The notes: generated from the sequence alone by a model not told the origin. A stretch of 64,000 nucleotides of DNA from Macrococcus sp. 19Msa1099 (GCA_019357535.2 CP079955.1:1612001-1676000); one strand, 5' to 3'; positions 8,914 through 18,201 are shown, numbered from the stretch's first letter. Program-made: numbers and translations.

Positions 8914-9001
8914 CGGAGATGGAGAGATTTGAACTCTCGCGCCGGTTACCCGACCTACACCCTTAGCAGGGGCGCCTCTTCAGCCACTTGAGTACATCTC
9001 C
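8914..9001 (-). tRNA. tRNA-Ser (anticodon GCT)
   Basis: Class II tRNA starting GGAGATGTACTCAAGTGG on the minus strand, with a long variable arm and anticodon GCT. CCA is not encoded. Confidence 0.94.
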
Positions 9002-9002
9002 A

Positions 9003-9077
9003 TGGCTCCACAGGTAGGACTCGAACCTACGACCGATCGGTTAACAGCCGATAGCTCTACCACTGAGCTACTGTGGA
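9003..9077 (-). tRNA. tRNA-Asn (anticodon GTT), copy 2
   Basis: Identical in sequence to the copy at 8210-8284, CCA encoded. It is the first gene of a two-tRNA unit (Asn, Ser-GCT) with its own strong promoter and terminator. Confidence 0.95.
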
Positions 9078-9097
9078 TTAATTAATCAACAAATACT

Positions 9098-9125
9098 ATT
9101 ATATCAATTCAAAGCAATTGGTCAA
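9098..9125 (-). promoter_or_regulatory. Promoter of the Asn-Ser(GCT) tRNA unit
   Basis: Minus strand: -35 TTGACC, 16-bp spacer, perfect -10 TATAAT, about 20 bp before tRNA-Asn. Confidence 0.8.
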
Positions 9126-9162
9126 TAGTTTTAGCAAATTTTTTTATGCTACTTTTACACTA

Positions 9163-9708
9163 TTAACTCAGTAATGAATACATCGATAGTATTTCGATGA
9201 GTTTTGGGTTCATTTGTTCATCTATATTGAGTTTATGTAGTCGATCTTGTTTCTTAAGCTTTGTCCTAAGTGAGTATTCCAGCTTAATGGTATTGATGAA
9301 CTGTGAATTAAACACATACTTACTGATTGGTACAGAGATATTCGACTTATCATCAAAGTAGACGATTGTATCTAGAAACTCCCCTTCTTTATAATAATCG
9401 ACATATTGCAAGTTAATCCAGCTTTGTTCTTTAGAACGATCGCTATGGGTCGGGAAGAAATAGGCATTACATACGGGGTCAACAACTACAGGGGGTTTCG
9501 TCGTAATATTGGCAATGAGCTTTGTCGCAAGCTTACGGTTATTATAAGATGAATGGTAGAAAACACATGAGGACTCTATAATTGAGAGCGGTCGTTCTTC
9601 TACGATAAATGGAGTTTCATTAAATTCTCCGACGAGCGACAGATGCTTCTTCTTTTCAAAATGACTTTTAATATACATTGTACGTTCTGTAATAATATAT
9701 TTCGCCAT
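9163..9708 (-). CDS. comK: Competence transcription factor ComK
   Basis: ComK activates late competence genes (DNA uptake machinery) by binding paired AT-boxes. The 181-residue protein has the family core: SSCVFYHSSYNNRK, then KPPVVVDPVCNAYFFPTHS, followed by SWINLQYVDYY and a strand with DDKSNISVPISKYVFNSQ, all matching the order in Bacillus ComK. The start chosen (MAKYIITERTMYIKS) lies seven bases after AGGAG; longer frames lack a ribosome site. It is divergent from an IDEAL-domain gene across an AT-rich 260-bp gap. The gene looks intact. Whether the strain is competent cannot be told from this window. Confidence 0.88.
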   Translation of the reverse strand: MAKYIITERTMYIKSHFEKKKHLSLVGEFNETPFIVEERPLSIIESSCVFYHSSYNNRKLATKLIANITTKPPVVVDPVCNAYFFPTHSDRSKEQSWINLQYVDYYKEGEFLDTIVYFDDKSNISVPISKYVFNSQFINTIKLEYSLRTKLKKQDRLHKLNIDEQMNPKLIEILSMYSLLS

Positions 9709-9967
9709 CATTAATCTCCTTATCTCACGAATGTTAGCTTTATTATACGTGAATTTTTTTAACATTTGTTAAATTGTCAAAAAATTTAAAGAACTTTACA
9801 TTTTTTTATTTTTCTTATATTTTTTTTAAATATATCATTGTTAACGTTTAAATTTATTGCGAGCAGGCTATAGTGTTATATATAATAATTTAAATTTTCA
9901 GAATTATATTGCAATTTTGTTTTTACTACTTTATACTCATTTATAATCACTTAAGGAGGTCATTAAC
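9709..9967. other. AT-rich divergent intergenic region between comK and IDEAL gene
   Basis: About 260 bp with long A and T tracts, notably runs of seven to nine Ts around 9800-9830. It must contain the promoters of both genes. I could not fix a convincing ComK box (AAAA-N5-TTTT pairs) or sigma-A promoter by eye. No further coding frame is seen. Confidence 0.6.
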
Positions 9968-10174
9968 ATGAACCAATATCAAGCACAGCTAAGCGGTCTG
10001 GAAACATTCGTATCAAATCTAAATTCACTTTACATTGAATTAATTATCGATGATGCAGTGAAATCACATCATATTAAAGAACTGAAAGTAAAGATTGATG
10101 AGGCGCTGATACATGATGACAAGGAAGCTTTCTTTAATTATACAAATGAACTAAAGGCGCTGGAGGAACTATAA
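9968..10174 (+). CDS. Small IDEAL-domain protein
   Basis: A 68-residue protein with an obvious IDEAL signature near its middle (VKIDEALIHDDKEAFFNYTNELK), the short helical motif for which the domain is named. IDEAL domains occur alone or at the end of Bacillus and staphylococcal proteins; their role is not well defined, and at least in some proteins they mediate protein-protein contacts. A strong AAGGAGG lies before the ATG. Divergent from comK and followed by a hairpin terminator, so it is probably a single-gene transcript. Confidence 0.8.
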   Translation: MNQYQAQLSGLETFVSNLNSLYIELIIDDAVKSHHIKELKVKIDEALIHDDKEAFFNYTNELKALEEL

Positions 10175-10196
10175 TTGAACACCGTAATAATAAATT

Positions 10197-10233
10197 GAGC
10201 GTATATTCACTGTTATTATGTGAACATACGCTC
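10197..10233. terminator. Hairpin between convergent IDEAL gene and lplA
   Basis: A 14-bp stem (GAGCGTATATTCAC with its complement, one G-T pair) and a nine-base loop, flanked by A/T-rich sequence. It is placed to serve both convergent genes. Confidence 0.7.
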
Positions 10234-10238
10234 TTATA

Positions 10239-11228
10239 TTATATTGCGATTAAACTTAAAAACTCTTCCGCTGTCACTCTGCCAAAATAATGAGTAAAAT
10301 CTATCTGCTCGATTTGTGCTTCGACAGCCTGCTTTTGGTGCGGCAATCCTTTTAACATCGCTTCTACGTCTGCAATCTCTCCGACACCGAAGAAATCTCC
10401 GTAAATTTTAACATCTTGCATAATACCATTTCTTACATCTATTTTAAGCTCCAGCATTCCGCCTGGAAACTTCTGTTTAACTTCATAATTATATTTCGGA
10501 TTCTTACCATAATTCCAGTCGAAGTTACGATACTTTTCGTTACTGAGTGTTTCAATCTGCTTCCAGTCTTCATCTGTCAGAAAATATTGCTCTACTGATT
10601 CACCTTTGAATATTGAATGGAGTAACGTCTTCTTAAACGTTTCCATATCCATTGGTTCATCAAGAAACTCCTGAATATTAGCCACACGTGAACGAATAGA
10701 TTTAATACCTTTTGTAATCAGCTTCTTCTCGTTAACTGACAAGCTCTTGACAACTTCTTCAATATCACTATCCAGCATTAACGTTCCGTGGCTGAACATG
10801 CGATCTCCTGACTGAAACATTGCATTTCCGGATATTTTACGTTCACCGACTTGCAGGTCATTACGACCACTCATTTCAGCGTCAATTCCTAGACCGTTTA
10901 ACGCTTCTACGATTGGTATCGTAAACTTCTTAAAGTTATGGAAACTATCTTCATCTGCTTTAGTGACGAAACTAAAGTTAAGATTACCAAGGTCATGATA
11001 CACTGCACCACCGCCAGATATACGGCGTACTACATGAATGTTGTGTTCATCGACATAGGATTGATTAATCTCTGCAAATGTATTCTGATTCTTACCAATA
11101 ATAATAGAAGGTTCATTCACATAGAATAAGAAATATGAGTCATCTTTTGGCAGATGCTTTAATACATACTCTTCCATTGCAAGATTGATTGTTGGGTCTG
11201 TTATATTGTTGTTATGAATGAATTTCAT
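10239..11228 (-). CDS. lplA: Lipoate--protein ligase (LplA/LplJ type)
   Basis: Attaches free lipoate to the E2 or GcvH lipoyl domains through a lipoyl-AMP intermediate. The BPL/LPL fold is evident: RRISGGGAVYHDLGNLNFSF forms the lipoate-binding loop, and GERKISGNAMF holds the catalytic lysine. The 329 residues include the C-terminal accessory domain, as expected for a complete LplJ-type ligase. It starts 12 bp after the stop of hemY behind AGGAGGG, so it is most likely the last gene of the hemE-hemH-hemY-lplA transcript. Confidence 0.93.
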   Translation of the reverse strand: MKFIHNNNITDPTINLAMEEYVLKHLPKDDSYFLFYVNEPSIIIGKNQNTFAEINQSYVDEHNIHVVRRISGGGAVYHDLGNLNFSFVTKADEDSFHNFKKFTIPIVEALNGLGIDAEMSGRNDLQVGERKISGNAMFQSGDRMFSHGTLMLDSDIEEVVKSLSVNEKKLITKGIKSIRSRVANIQEFLDEPMDMETFKKTLLHSIFKGESVEQYFLTDEDWKQIETLSNEKYRNFDWNYGKNPKYNYEVKQKFPGGMLELKIDVRNGIMQDVKIYGDFFGVGEIADVEAMLKGLPHQKQAVEAQIEQIDFTHYFGRVTAEEFLSLIAI

Positions 11229-11240
11229 ATTGCCCTCCTC

Positions 11241-12608
11241 TTAACGATGTGCAATCTTTAATGCCGCTTTTTGTGCCTGTGAGATACAGTCAGGTAATCC
11301 AACTGCTTCAAATGATGCACCCGTAATCACTAAATCAGGATAATGTGTCGATACGTAGTGCTGAATCGCATGGATCTTATCGATATGTCCTACTTCGTAT
11401 TGCGGCATACTGTTATAGAGTCTCGTAACGATAGAGAACTCTGGTTCTCCAGTAATTTCCATCATCTTGTCTAGATCTTGACGGGCAAGCTTAACAATAG
11501 CTGCGTCATCATGATCTTGAACGACAGTGTCTCCCGGTCTCCCTACATAGGCGCGCAGTAACGTCTTACCTTTAGGTGCTGCATGAGACCATTTCTTATC
11601 TGTCCAAGTACATGCAGTAATAACTGTATCTGAATTACGTGCGATAACAAATCCAGTGCCGTTCTCCTTATTATTTACCTGTGATTCATCGAAGGCCATT
11701 ACGACTGTTGCTACGCTTGTCGTTTTCATCGTCTGGAAATAATCTAGCGGTCCATCCTTAAACCAGTTTTTAAACACTGTATGTGGTACAGTTACAATAA
11801 CACTGTCATAAAAATGAGTTTCACCATTCATTGTGATCTCATAGCCTTGTGAAGTCTTATTAATCGCTTCAACTTTGTGGTTATATTTAATTGTAACCCC
11901 TTTGTCGACAAGCACTTCAGCAAGACGCTCTATAAAACTTTGCAAGCCGTTTTTGAACTGACGAAACTGCCCTTGTTTTGGTGCTGATTTCGTCTCTCTA
12001 CGATTACGGCGCATCCCTTTTATTAAACTGCCATGACGTTCTTCTGTCTTCTTGAAGTCCGGAAATGTTGACTTCAAGCTCAGTTTATCAATATCCGCTC
12101 CGTATATACCGGACATCAGGGGTTCAATAAGATTCTCAAGTGTTTCATTGCCGAGACGACGTCTAAAGAATGCTCCGACTGAAACATCCGGATTCATCGG
12201 TTTCGGTTTGATGATATAATCCATTGCTGCTCGAACTTTCCCAATTGGTGAAATCAATCTTGTTGTAATAAAAGGGCGCAGTTCAGTAGGGATGCCGAGA
12301 ATAGCACCTCCTGGTATCGGATGGAGCTTATTCTTTGCATATATATAAGACTGGCCTGTATTGTTGACAACAAGATCATCTTTCATTCCAATATCTGCGG
12401 CAAGTTCTGTCATGATTTTCTTTCGACCTAAATAAGATTCTGGTCCTAATTCAATCGTATAACCATCTTTGCGATATGTTTTAATCTTACCGCCTGGAAC
12501 ATCACTTGCTTCAATAATATCAATCTCAAAATCGGGTGATTCCTGTCCAAGATAATATGCAGCTGACAGTCCAGTGATACCCGCTCCGATAATTGCACAC
12601 TTCTTCAT
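11241..12608 (-). CDS. hemY: Coproporphyrinogen III oxidase CgoX (HemY type)
   Basis: FAD-dependent oxidase that turns coproporphyrinogen III into coproporphyrin III in the Gram-positive haem route (formerly called protoporphyrinogen oxidase). The N-terminal dinucleotide motif GAGITGLSAAYYL and the following acidic strand end (IIEASDVPGGKI) bind FAD, and the C-terminal GASFEAVGLPDCI closes the FAD site as in HemG/HemY proteins. Length is 455 aa. It follows hemH by about 17 bp in the hemEHY operon. Confidence 0.94.
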   Translation of the reverse strand: MKKCAIIGAGITGLSAAYYLGQESPDFEIDIIEASDVPGGKIKTYRKDGYTIELGPESYLGRKKIMTELAADIGMKDDLVVNNTGQSYIYAKNKLHPIPGGAILGIPTELRPFITTRLISPIGKVRAAMDYIIKPKPMNPDVSVGAFFRRRLGNETLENLIEPLMSGIYGADIDKLSLKSTFPDFKKTEERHGSLIKGMRRNRRETKSAPKQGQFRQFKNGLQSFIERLAEVLVDKGVTIKYNHKVEAINKTSQGYEITMNGETHFYDSVIVTVPHTVFKNWFKDGPLDYFQTMKTTSVATVVMAFDESQVNNKENGTGFVIARNSDTVITACTWTDKKWSHAAPKGKTLLRAYVGRPGDTVVQDHDDAAIVKLARQDLDKMMEITGEPEFSIVTRLYNSMPQYEVGHIDKIHAIQHYVSTHYPDLVITGASFEAVGLPDCISQAQKAALKIAHR

Positions 12609-12625
12609 AATATAACAGCTCTTTT

Positions 12626-13546
12626 CTATGAATTAATTACTGATACTATTTCGTCTACCATCGCACCGATAAATAATGGATGCGTGTCTGGCATATGTGG
12701 CCTATGATACTTGACACCGAGTTCATCGCATACGACTTTACATTCATAGTCATTATCATAGAGCACTTCCAGATGCTCACATACGAATCCCACTGGTGTA
12801 TAGATAAAATGCTGATAATGCTTCTCTTCATAGATTGCTCTGGTTAAATCCTGAACATCCGGACCGAGCCAAGGATCAGGCGTATTCCCTTCAGACTGCC
12901 AGCCTGTTTCTACATGTTTAATGTCTGATTGTTGTTCAATCAGCTGTGCCGTTTCTTCTAGCTGAGCTGGGTAAGGATCTCCCATCTCTTTAATCTTCTC
13001 TGGAAGACTGTGCGCACTTACGATAAGTACTGTATCATCCTGCTCAGATTCAGGGATATGTGAAAGCGTCTGATTTACTTGTTCTGTCCAGTACTGAATA
13101 AACTTCTCCTGTTTGTAGAATGCGTCTACATGATACAGTTTAATATCTTTCGTTTCTGCAATCTCACGTGCACGTTTATTGTAGCTGCCGACTGAAAAGT
13201 TCGAATAATGTGGTGCAAGTACTATCGTTACCGCTTCTGTAATTCCGTCTTTCGCCATTTGGTTCACTGCATCCTCGATAAATGGTGCGATATGCTTTAA
13301 ACCGATATACAGTTGATAATTTTCACCTGTTCTTTCATTTAAAGCCTGCACAAGTGCTTCAGCCTGACGTTCAGTCGTTCCTGCAAGAGGAGAGATTCCA
13401 CCGATTGCTTTGTAACGATCTTTTAAATCCTGCAGCGCTTCTTCACTAGGCTTTCTACCGCGTCGTATATGTGTATAGTATGGTTCAATATCTTCTTCTG
13501 TATATGGCGTACCATATGCCATTACAAGTAGCCCTTTTTTTGTCAT
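12626..13546 (-). CDS. hemH: Coproporphyrin ferrochelatase CpfC (HemH)
   Basis: Inserts ferrous iron into coproporphyrin III. The 306-residue protein matches the Gram-positive soluble monomeric ferrochelatases. The metal-binding histidine appears in VSAHSLPEKI and the conserved glutamate in CEHLEVLYDNDYE; the N-terminal AYGTPYTEEDIEPYYTHIR is also typical. No iron-sulphur ligands are seen at the C-terminus. It sits between hemE and hemY with short gaps and AAAGGGG before its ATG. Confidence 0.96.
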   Translation of the reverse strand: MTKKGLLVMAYGTPYTEEDIEPYYTHIRRGRKPSEEALQDLKDRYKAIGGISPLAGTTERQAEALVQALNERTGENYQLYIGLKHIAPFIEDAVNQMAKDGITEAVTIVLAPHYSNFSVGSYNKRAREIAETKDIKLYHVDAFYKQEKFIQYWTEQVNQTLSHIPESEQDDTVLIVSAHSLPEKIKEMGDPYPAQLEETAQLIEQQSDIKHVETGWQSEGNTPDPWLGPDVQDLTRAIYEEKHYQHFIYTPVGFVCEHLEVLYDNDYECKVVCDELGVKYHRPHMPDTHPLFIGAMVDEIVSVINS

Positions 13547-13560
13547 AAGTCAATTCCCCT

Positions 13561-14607
13561 TTATGATTTTGATTTATAAGCGCGTGAATAATCATGTACA
13601 AACGCACTTACACGTCTTAACGTATCTGGTTGTACTTCTGGAAATACGCCGTGACCTAAGTTAAAGATGTAGCTATCTGATTGTAGTCCTTGATCTAGAA
13701 TACGCTTAAGATGAGACTCAATTACTTCCCATGGCGCCATAAGGATCGCGGGATCTAAGTTACCTTGAAGTGTCTTTGTAATACCTAATTGACGTGCCTC
13801 TTCAATCTGTAATCTCCAGTCGAGCCCTAATACATCTACAGGTAATGCGTTCCACTCTTGGATTAAGTGACTTGCACCAACTCCGAACGTTGTGCCCGGT
13901 ACACCTTTCGCTTTAATTTCTTTAAATATGCGTTCCATATGTGGTGCAATAAATGTATGATAATCCGCGCGATTTAATGCACCTACCCATGAATCAAATA
14001 CTTGGATCATCTTACATCCTGCATCAATTTGTGCATGTGTATATGTAATACACATATCTGCGAGTTTCTCCATCAGTAAATGCCATGCTTCAGGTGCTTC
14101 ATACATCATTGCCTTCGTCTTATTATAGTTTTTAGAAGGGCCACCTTCAATCATATAGCTCGCTAATGTAAACGGTGCGCCTGTAAAACCGATCAAAGGA
14201 ACATTTAGCTGTTCAGTCGTTAATAATTTAATCGTATCAAGAATGTAAGGCACATCCTGTTCTGGATGTATTTCACCTAACTTTTCTACATCCTTCTTTG
14301 AACGGATTGGGTTATCGATAACAGGACCGATACCCGATTTGATTTCAACATCCACACCAATAGCACCAAGCGGACTCATTATATCCTTATATAAAATTGC
14401 AGCATCTGTATTATATTGATCAACCGGAAGTTTTGTTACATAAGCACACAGCTCCGGATCGTGCGTAATTTCAAATAAGCTATGCGTCTCTTTAATCTTT
14501 CGGTATTCCGGCTGACTACGCCCGGCCTGACGCATAAACCATACCGGTGTATGCTCCGTCTTCTCTCCACGTGCAGTTCTTAAGATAGTGTCATTAAATT
14601 GATTCAA
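13561..14607 (-). CDS. hemE: Uroporphyrinogen decarboxylase HemE
   Basis: Decarboxylates uroporphyrinogen III to coproporphyrinogen III. Family motifs present: [13 protein letters not shown] near the N-terminus (substrate-binding arginines), [17 protein letters not shown], and [10 protein letters not shown] near the C-terminus. Length is 348 aa. The likely start is a TTG ([13 protein letters not shown] follows) with GGGGG eight bases upstream. First gene of the hemE-hemH-hemY-lplA operon and divergent from traP. Later haem steps such as HemQ are not in this window. Confidence 0.96.
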   Translation of the reverse strand: MNQFNDTILRTARGEKTEHTPVWFMRQAGRSQPEYRKIKETHSLFEITHDPELCAYVTKLPVDQYNTDAAILYKDIMSPLGAIGVDVEIKSGIGPVIDNPIRSKKDVEKLGEIHPEQDVPYILDTIKLLTTEQLNVPLIGFTGAPFTLASYMIEGGPSKNYNKTKAMMYEAPEAWHLLMEKLADMCITYTHAQIDAGCKMIQVFDSWVGALNRADYHTFIAPHMERIFKEIKAKGVPGTTFGVGASHLIQEWNALPVDVLGLDWRLQIEEARQLGITKTLQGNLDPAILMAPWEVIESHLKRILDQGLQSDSYIFNLGHGVFPEVQPDTLRRVSAFVHDYSRAYKSKS

Positions 14608-14741
14608 GCGTATTTCCCCCTACTATTAATATATACTCGATTTTATCATACAAACAGATTAGAATAACTATTATTAAACAATGTCATAAAACTGACATAT
14701 ATCCTTTAAAATCGGGTAATGTATATAAAGGAGGAATTGTG

Positions 14742-15236
14742 ATGAAAACGTATATTACGTATGGAACAGAATATTTTCTTAAACAAATTGTTAATAACAA
14801 TAAAACACGTGATATCTTTACTTTTGTTGAAGAAGATAACACGTATTTATATGAAGAAACAGATCAAGAAACGTTATTCAGTGCACCACAGACATTCGAT
14901 GTTATTCGTCAAGATGCAGTGTTGCTTGAGCTGCCGATGTTAATGATATACTTTGTTGTCAGTAACGCAAGACAAGACGTATTCGATACTCATGAACTAC
15001 CTCTTGAAGACTTATACCGATATGAAGGCTATCATGCTTTGCGATTACTTAAACCCGTACGTGGTGAAACTTACGCTTACGTGCTGCAATTTGATTCAAA
15101 AGCACATATGACAGACTTTAAGAAAAGTAGTTTCTTCCGTAAATATTTAAGCGAAGAAGCATTAAAACAATATCAGTCTGCGGACTTTATCAATAATATT
15201 TATTATACGAAGCATCTGTTTCCGCTTGAAGACTAG
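14742..15236 (+). CDS. traP: TRAP / HmoB-like monooxygenase-fold protein
   Basis: A 164-residue protein like staphylococcal TRAP and Bacillus HmoB (YhgC), which have a C-terminal antibiotic-biosynthesis-monooxygenase fold. The family core is visible in YEGYHALRLLKPVRGETY followed by VLQFDSKAHMTDFKKS and a C-terminal IYYTKHLFPLED. HmoB is a haem-degrading monooxygenase, and TRAP was proposed to sense RNAIII-activating peptide and to protect DNA under stress, with that role disputed. Position next to hemEHY and ecsAB matches both genera. The start is the ATG seven bases after AGGAGG, three bases inside a possible GTG. Confidence 0.85.
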   Translation: MKTYITYGTEYFLKQIVNNNKTRDIFTFVEEDNTYLYEETDQETLFSAPQTFDVIRQDAVLLELPMLMIYFVVSNARQDVFDTHELPLEDLYRYEGYHALRLLKPVRGETYAYVLQFDSKAHMTDFKKSSFFRKYLSEEALKQYQSADFINNIYYTKHLFPLED

Positions 15237-15246
15237 AATATCAATA

Positions 15247-15283
15247 AAACCATCCTTTCCAGAACGTTGGAGAGGATGGTTTT
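15247..15283. terminator. Bidirectional terminator between traP and ecsB
   Basis: Hairpin with AAACCATCCT paired to AGGATGGTTT, flanked by A- and T-runs, between convergent genes. Confidence 0.75.
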
Positions 15284-15295
15284 TATATGGATATA

Positions 15296-16507
15296 TCAGT
15301 CCCTTAAGAGATTCATACGCTTCTCAATCTTCGCTGAAACACTATTCAATGCAAAGAACATCATCACATAAAGGATGATAGCGAAATAAAAGTGTGCTGG
15401 ATAGATAAGGATATAACAAACAGCAATCACTGTCGTCGTTACAATCGAAAGTTTACGCATAAACTTTCTAAATCCTTGAAGAACGAGCGCTTCAGGTGTC
15501 GGCCATACTTTCGGCCACAGACTGAACGCCTGCATCTTATAGAACTGTGAAGCTTGCATAATAATCGCATAGCTAAAGAATAAACCGATGATAAGCCCTA
15601 CTATATATTGGTGCACGAGCCACATAAGAACGCAGCCGACAACAATCAGACGCACTACAATCCACATACTATCATTACTTCTCACAAAATTTCTGACGAA
15701 TAAATATTCAAACATATGCTCTTCTGTATAGTGAGACTTTCTCGGAAGCAGTGCATCAAAGTATCGTCTGCGTACTGCTTTATCCTTCATCCCTTTTACA
15801 TCTGTAAACATATTGATCAGCTTATTCTGTGCTTGATACAGCTGATGCTCATAATCTATATACTGTCCAAAGTTGAGAAGACGGTGTGCTGCATTCTTAT
15901 TAAATAGATAGATTAACCCTAACGTAAACATAATAATAGAAATAATCGTAACCGGTAATCCTTCCAGTGCAGTATAGATGCCAGACAGCGCCATTAAAAA
16001 GATGAGGAAGCTGATATAGCCATTCATAATGCCTAGCTTCATCATCAAATGGCGCATAATAAGTCCGCTATAGATCATCCACACCCCCAGAACAATCGCG
16101 CATACATACCCTGTCACCGATGCTGTTCTTTCCATATATAATGGTGCTAATAGGCCACCCATTACGATAAATAATAGTGTGCGTAATATACCGCTCCTAA
16201 TGATGGCCTGTTTAAAGTAAGGGTCCATATCGCGTTCGAAATTGAGCAGAAATATGCTATCTGCAGATTTCATAAAAGTTCTGAGCGGGGTAACTGTAAA
16301 CGCTGCAAGTATTACAGCGATGATCAGATTATAGTTGACATTCTCTGGAAGATTGTTGAGCAGCTGAGAATATTGCAGCATCAATGCACCAAATGCAATC
16401 GTCAAGAAAACAATAAAATGGCCATTAAAGATAAATTTACTATAATAAGCGACCTCTTTGTCGTTTCTTGCCTTCCTGTCATAAAATAATTGGCGTGCCT
16501 TATTCAT
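15296..16507 (-). CDS. ecsB: ABC transporter membrane subunit EcsB
   Basis: Polytopic membrane protein of about 403 residues with roughly nine or ten hydrophobic segments, fitting EcsB, the permease partner of EcsA. In Bacillus and Staphylococcus Ecs affects protein secretion, competence and protease production, and it has been linked to regulated intramembrane proteolysis; the substrate is uncertain. The start is the ATG following AGGTGA, giving an 8-bp overlap with the end of ecsA. The same ecs-traP-hem neighbourhood is known in S. aureus. Confidence 0.9.
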   Translation of the reverse strand: MNKARQLFYDRKARNDKEVAYYSKFIFNGHFIVFLTIAFGALMLQYSQLLNNLPENVNYNLIIAVILAAFTVTPLRTFMKSADSIFLLNFERDMDPYFKQAIIRSGILRTLLFIVMGGLLAPLYMERTASVTGYVCAIVLGVWMIYSGLIMRHLMMKLGIMNGYISFLIFLMALSGIYTALEGLPVTIISIIMFTLGLIYLFNKNAAHRLLNFGQYIDYEHQLYQAQNKLINMFTDVKGMKDKAVRRRYFDALLPRKSHYTEEHMFEYLFVRNFVRSNDSMWIVVRLIVVGCVLMWLVHQYIVGLIIGLFFSYAIIMQASQFYKMQAFSLWPKVWPTPEALVLQGFRKFMRKLSIVTTTVIAVCYILIYPAHFYFAIILYVMMFFALNSVSAKIEKRMNLLRD

Positions 16508-17240
16508 GTGCGTCACCTGTCACATGAATATAGATGTCATCCAGTGATGCATGCGGCATATCAAACTGACCTTGCAGATTATTAAGGGTCCCATAAGCAA
16601 TAAGTCTGCCGTGATGCATCAGTAAGAAGCGGTCACAATATTTCTCAGCTGTTGCAAGAATATGTGTACTCATCAATACAGTCCGATTGTTCTGACGTGC
16701 TTCAACCATAAGTTCCAGCATCGTTTGAATACCGAGTGGATCGAGGCCGAGAAATGGCTCATCGATAATATATAGTTCAGGCTGAACGATAAATGCACAT
16801 ATGATCATCACTTTCTGCTTCATTCCTTTAGAGAAATGTGCTGGAAAAGCTTTCAATTTATCTTCTAATCTAAAGACTTTCAATAATGGTCGTGCGCGTT
16901 CCATCGCTTCATCCAGTGGGATATGATAAGCCATTGCAGTCATATCTATATGCTCTGCTAATGTCAGTTCCTCGTATAAGACAGGAGATTCTGGAATATA
17001 AGAAAGCTTATTTCTATATTCATAAGGATGTTCTGCTAACGATACACCATCAATTTGTAGTGTTCCTGAGATGGGTCTCAGTAACCCAAGCATATGTTTG
17101 ATTGTCGTACTCTTACCCGCTCCGTTAAGTCCGATAAGTCCGATGATCTCACCATTTTGAAGTTCAAAATCGATATCATGTATGACAGGCTGATTGCCAT
17201 AGCCGCCTGTCAAGTTCGTCACTTTCACTGTCACGTTCAT
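16500..17240 (-). CDS. ecsA: ABC transporter ATPase EcsA
   Basis: Nucleotide-binding subunit of the Ecs transporter. Walker A GLNGAGKSTT (about residue 37), signature FSKGMKQKV, Walker B LYIIDEPFLGLDP and the switch His in MSTHIL are all intact. The length of 246 aa equals Bacillus EcsA. The longest frame begins MNVTVK with GGAG directly against the ATG; the GTG two codons later has better spacing and may be the true start. Divergent from hit. Confidence 0.94.
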   Translation of the reverse strand: MNVTVKVTNLTGGYGNQPVIHDIDFELQNGEIIGLIGLNGAGKSTTIKHMLGLLRPISGTLQIDGVSLAEHPYEYRNKLSYIPESPVLYEELTLAEHIDMTAMAYHIPLDEAMERARPLLKVFRLEDKLKAFPAHFSKGMKQKVMIICAFIVQPELYIIDEPFLGLDPLGIQTMLELMVEARQNNRTVLMSTHILATAEKYCDRFLLMHHGRLIAYGTLNNLQGQFDMPHASLDDIYIHVTGDAHE

Positions 17241-17333
17241 TCTCCATTCTACAAACTATTTTCATCATTGTATCAAATGTATGATTGTTGCTACAATTAT
17301 AACGTATGTTGTGAACATTTTAATAAAATCTTA

Positions 17334-17339
17334 TATAAT
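17334..17339 (+). promoter_or_regulatory. Probable -10 element of hit
   Basis: TATAAT about 30 bp before the hit ATG. The -35 is weak (TTGTGA with 19-bp spacing), so only the -10 is claimed. Confidence 0.5.
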
Positions 17340-17366
17340 AGAGAAAATTGCATAGGAGGCCATACA

Positions 17367-17783
17367 ATGTCAGAAACAGTATTCAGTAAAATATTAAAAG
17401 GTGAGATTCCATCATACAAAGTCTACGAGGATGAATATACGTATGCATTCCTCGATATTTCGCAAGTATCTAAAGGACACACGCTTGTTATACCTAAAAA
17501 TGCTGCACCAGATATGCTGTCAATTGCACCTTCAGACTTACAGCATGTCATCACATCAGTACAGAAGGTTGCCAAGGCCGTCGATAAAGCATTCCAGCCA
17601 GACGGAATCAATGTCATCCAGAATAATAGAGCTTATGCAGATCAATCTGTATTTCATCTGCACTTCCATGTCATCCCACGTTATAAAGATGATATAGATG
17701 GCTTCGGTTACGTTTGGGAGACGCATCCAGATGCACTTGATATGGAATCATTAAAAACCGATATTCAAGATGCAATCGAATAA
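17367..17783 (+). CDS. hit: HIT-family protein (Hit)
   Basis: Histidine-triad nucleotide hydrolase of 138 residues, probably cleaving adenosine phosphoramidates or similar nucleotide conjugates; the cellular role is unclear. The triad HLHFHVIPRY is present near residue 98 and the N-terminal IFSKI-like motif appears as VFSKILKGEIPSYKVYED. The start is fixed by AGGAGG nine bases upstream, far inside the longer open frame. The order ecsBA-hit-ytxH-hpr-prsA matches Bacillus. Confidence 0.92.
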   Translation: MSETVFSKILKGEIPSYKVYEDEYTYAFLDISQVSKGHTLVIPKNAAPDMLSIAPSDLQHVITSVQKVAKAVDKAFQPDGINVIQNNRAYADQSVFHLHFHVIPRYKDDIDGFGYVWETHPDALDMESLKTDIQDAIE

Positions 17784-17844
17784 CTTTCCCTACATAATAT
17801 TTATTAATATGGGTATACTATAAAAAAGACAGGAGGCTATAATT

Positions 17845-18201
17845 ATGAAATTATCTAGAATTGTACTTGGTTTCGGTGTCGGCATCGTTGCTGGAGGTGC
17901 CACTGCGATACTGAACGCACCAAAGTCAGGGAAAGAACTTCAGCAAGGATTCAAATCCACTGCTTATAATACGAAAGCGCAAGTCAACCAACTGAAGGCT
18001 GAAACGAATGAAGTGAAGGATTCAATCTTAAACACGAAAAATACTTCTCAAGAGGCAATGTCTACCATGGTTGATGAGATTAAAACGATGATCAGCAACT
18101 ACAAAGCAGATATCTCGCCGAATATCGATAACATTAAGAATAATGTAGAAAACCTGAACAATCGAAAGAACGAAATTACGCAGGAACTCTCTGAAAAATA
18201 A
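17845..18201 (+). CDS. YtxH-domain protein
   Basis: A 118-residue protein with one N-terminal hydrophobic segment (IVLGFGVGIVAGGATAIL) ending in APKSGKELQQGFK, the signature of YtxH (DUF948-related) proteins, followed by a long charged, probably coiled-coil tail rich in K, E and N. In Bacillus the equivalent gene next to hit is yhaH. Its role is not well defined; it is likely membrane-anchored with the tail in the cytoplasm. Strong AGGAGG ribosome site. Confidence 0.85.
   Translation: MKLSRIVLGFGVGIVAGGATAILNAPKSGKELQQGFKSTAYNTKAQVNQLKAETNEVKDSILNTKNTSQEAMSTMVDEIKTMISNYKADISPNIDNIKNNVENLNNRKNEITQELSEK

Noticed and set aside
17094-17366. N-terminal extension of the HIT gene by about 90 codons
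   Set aside because: The extension crosses the divergent promoter region and overlaps ecsA; the ATG at 17367 has an ideal AGGAGG.
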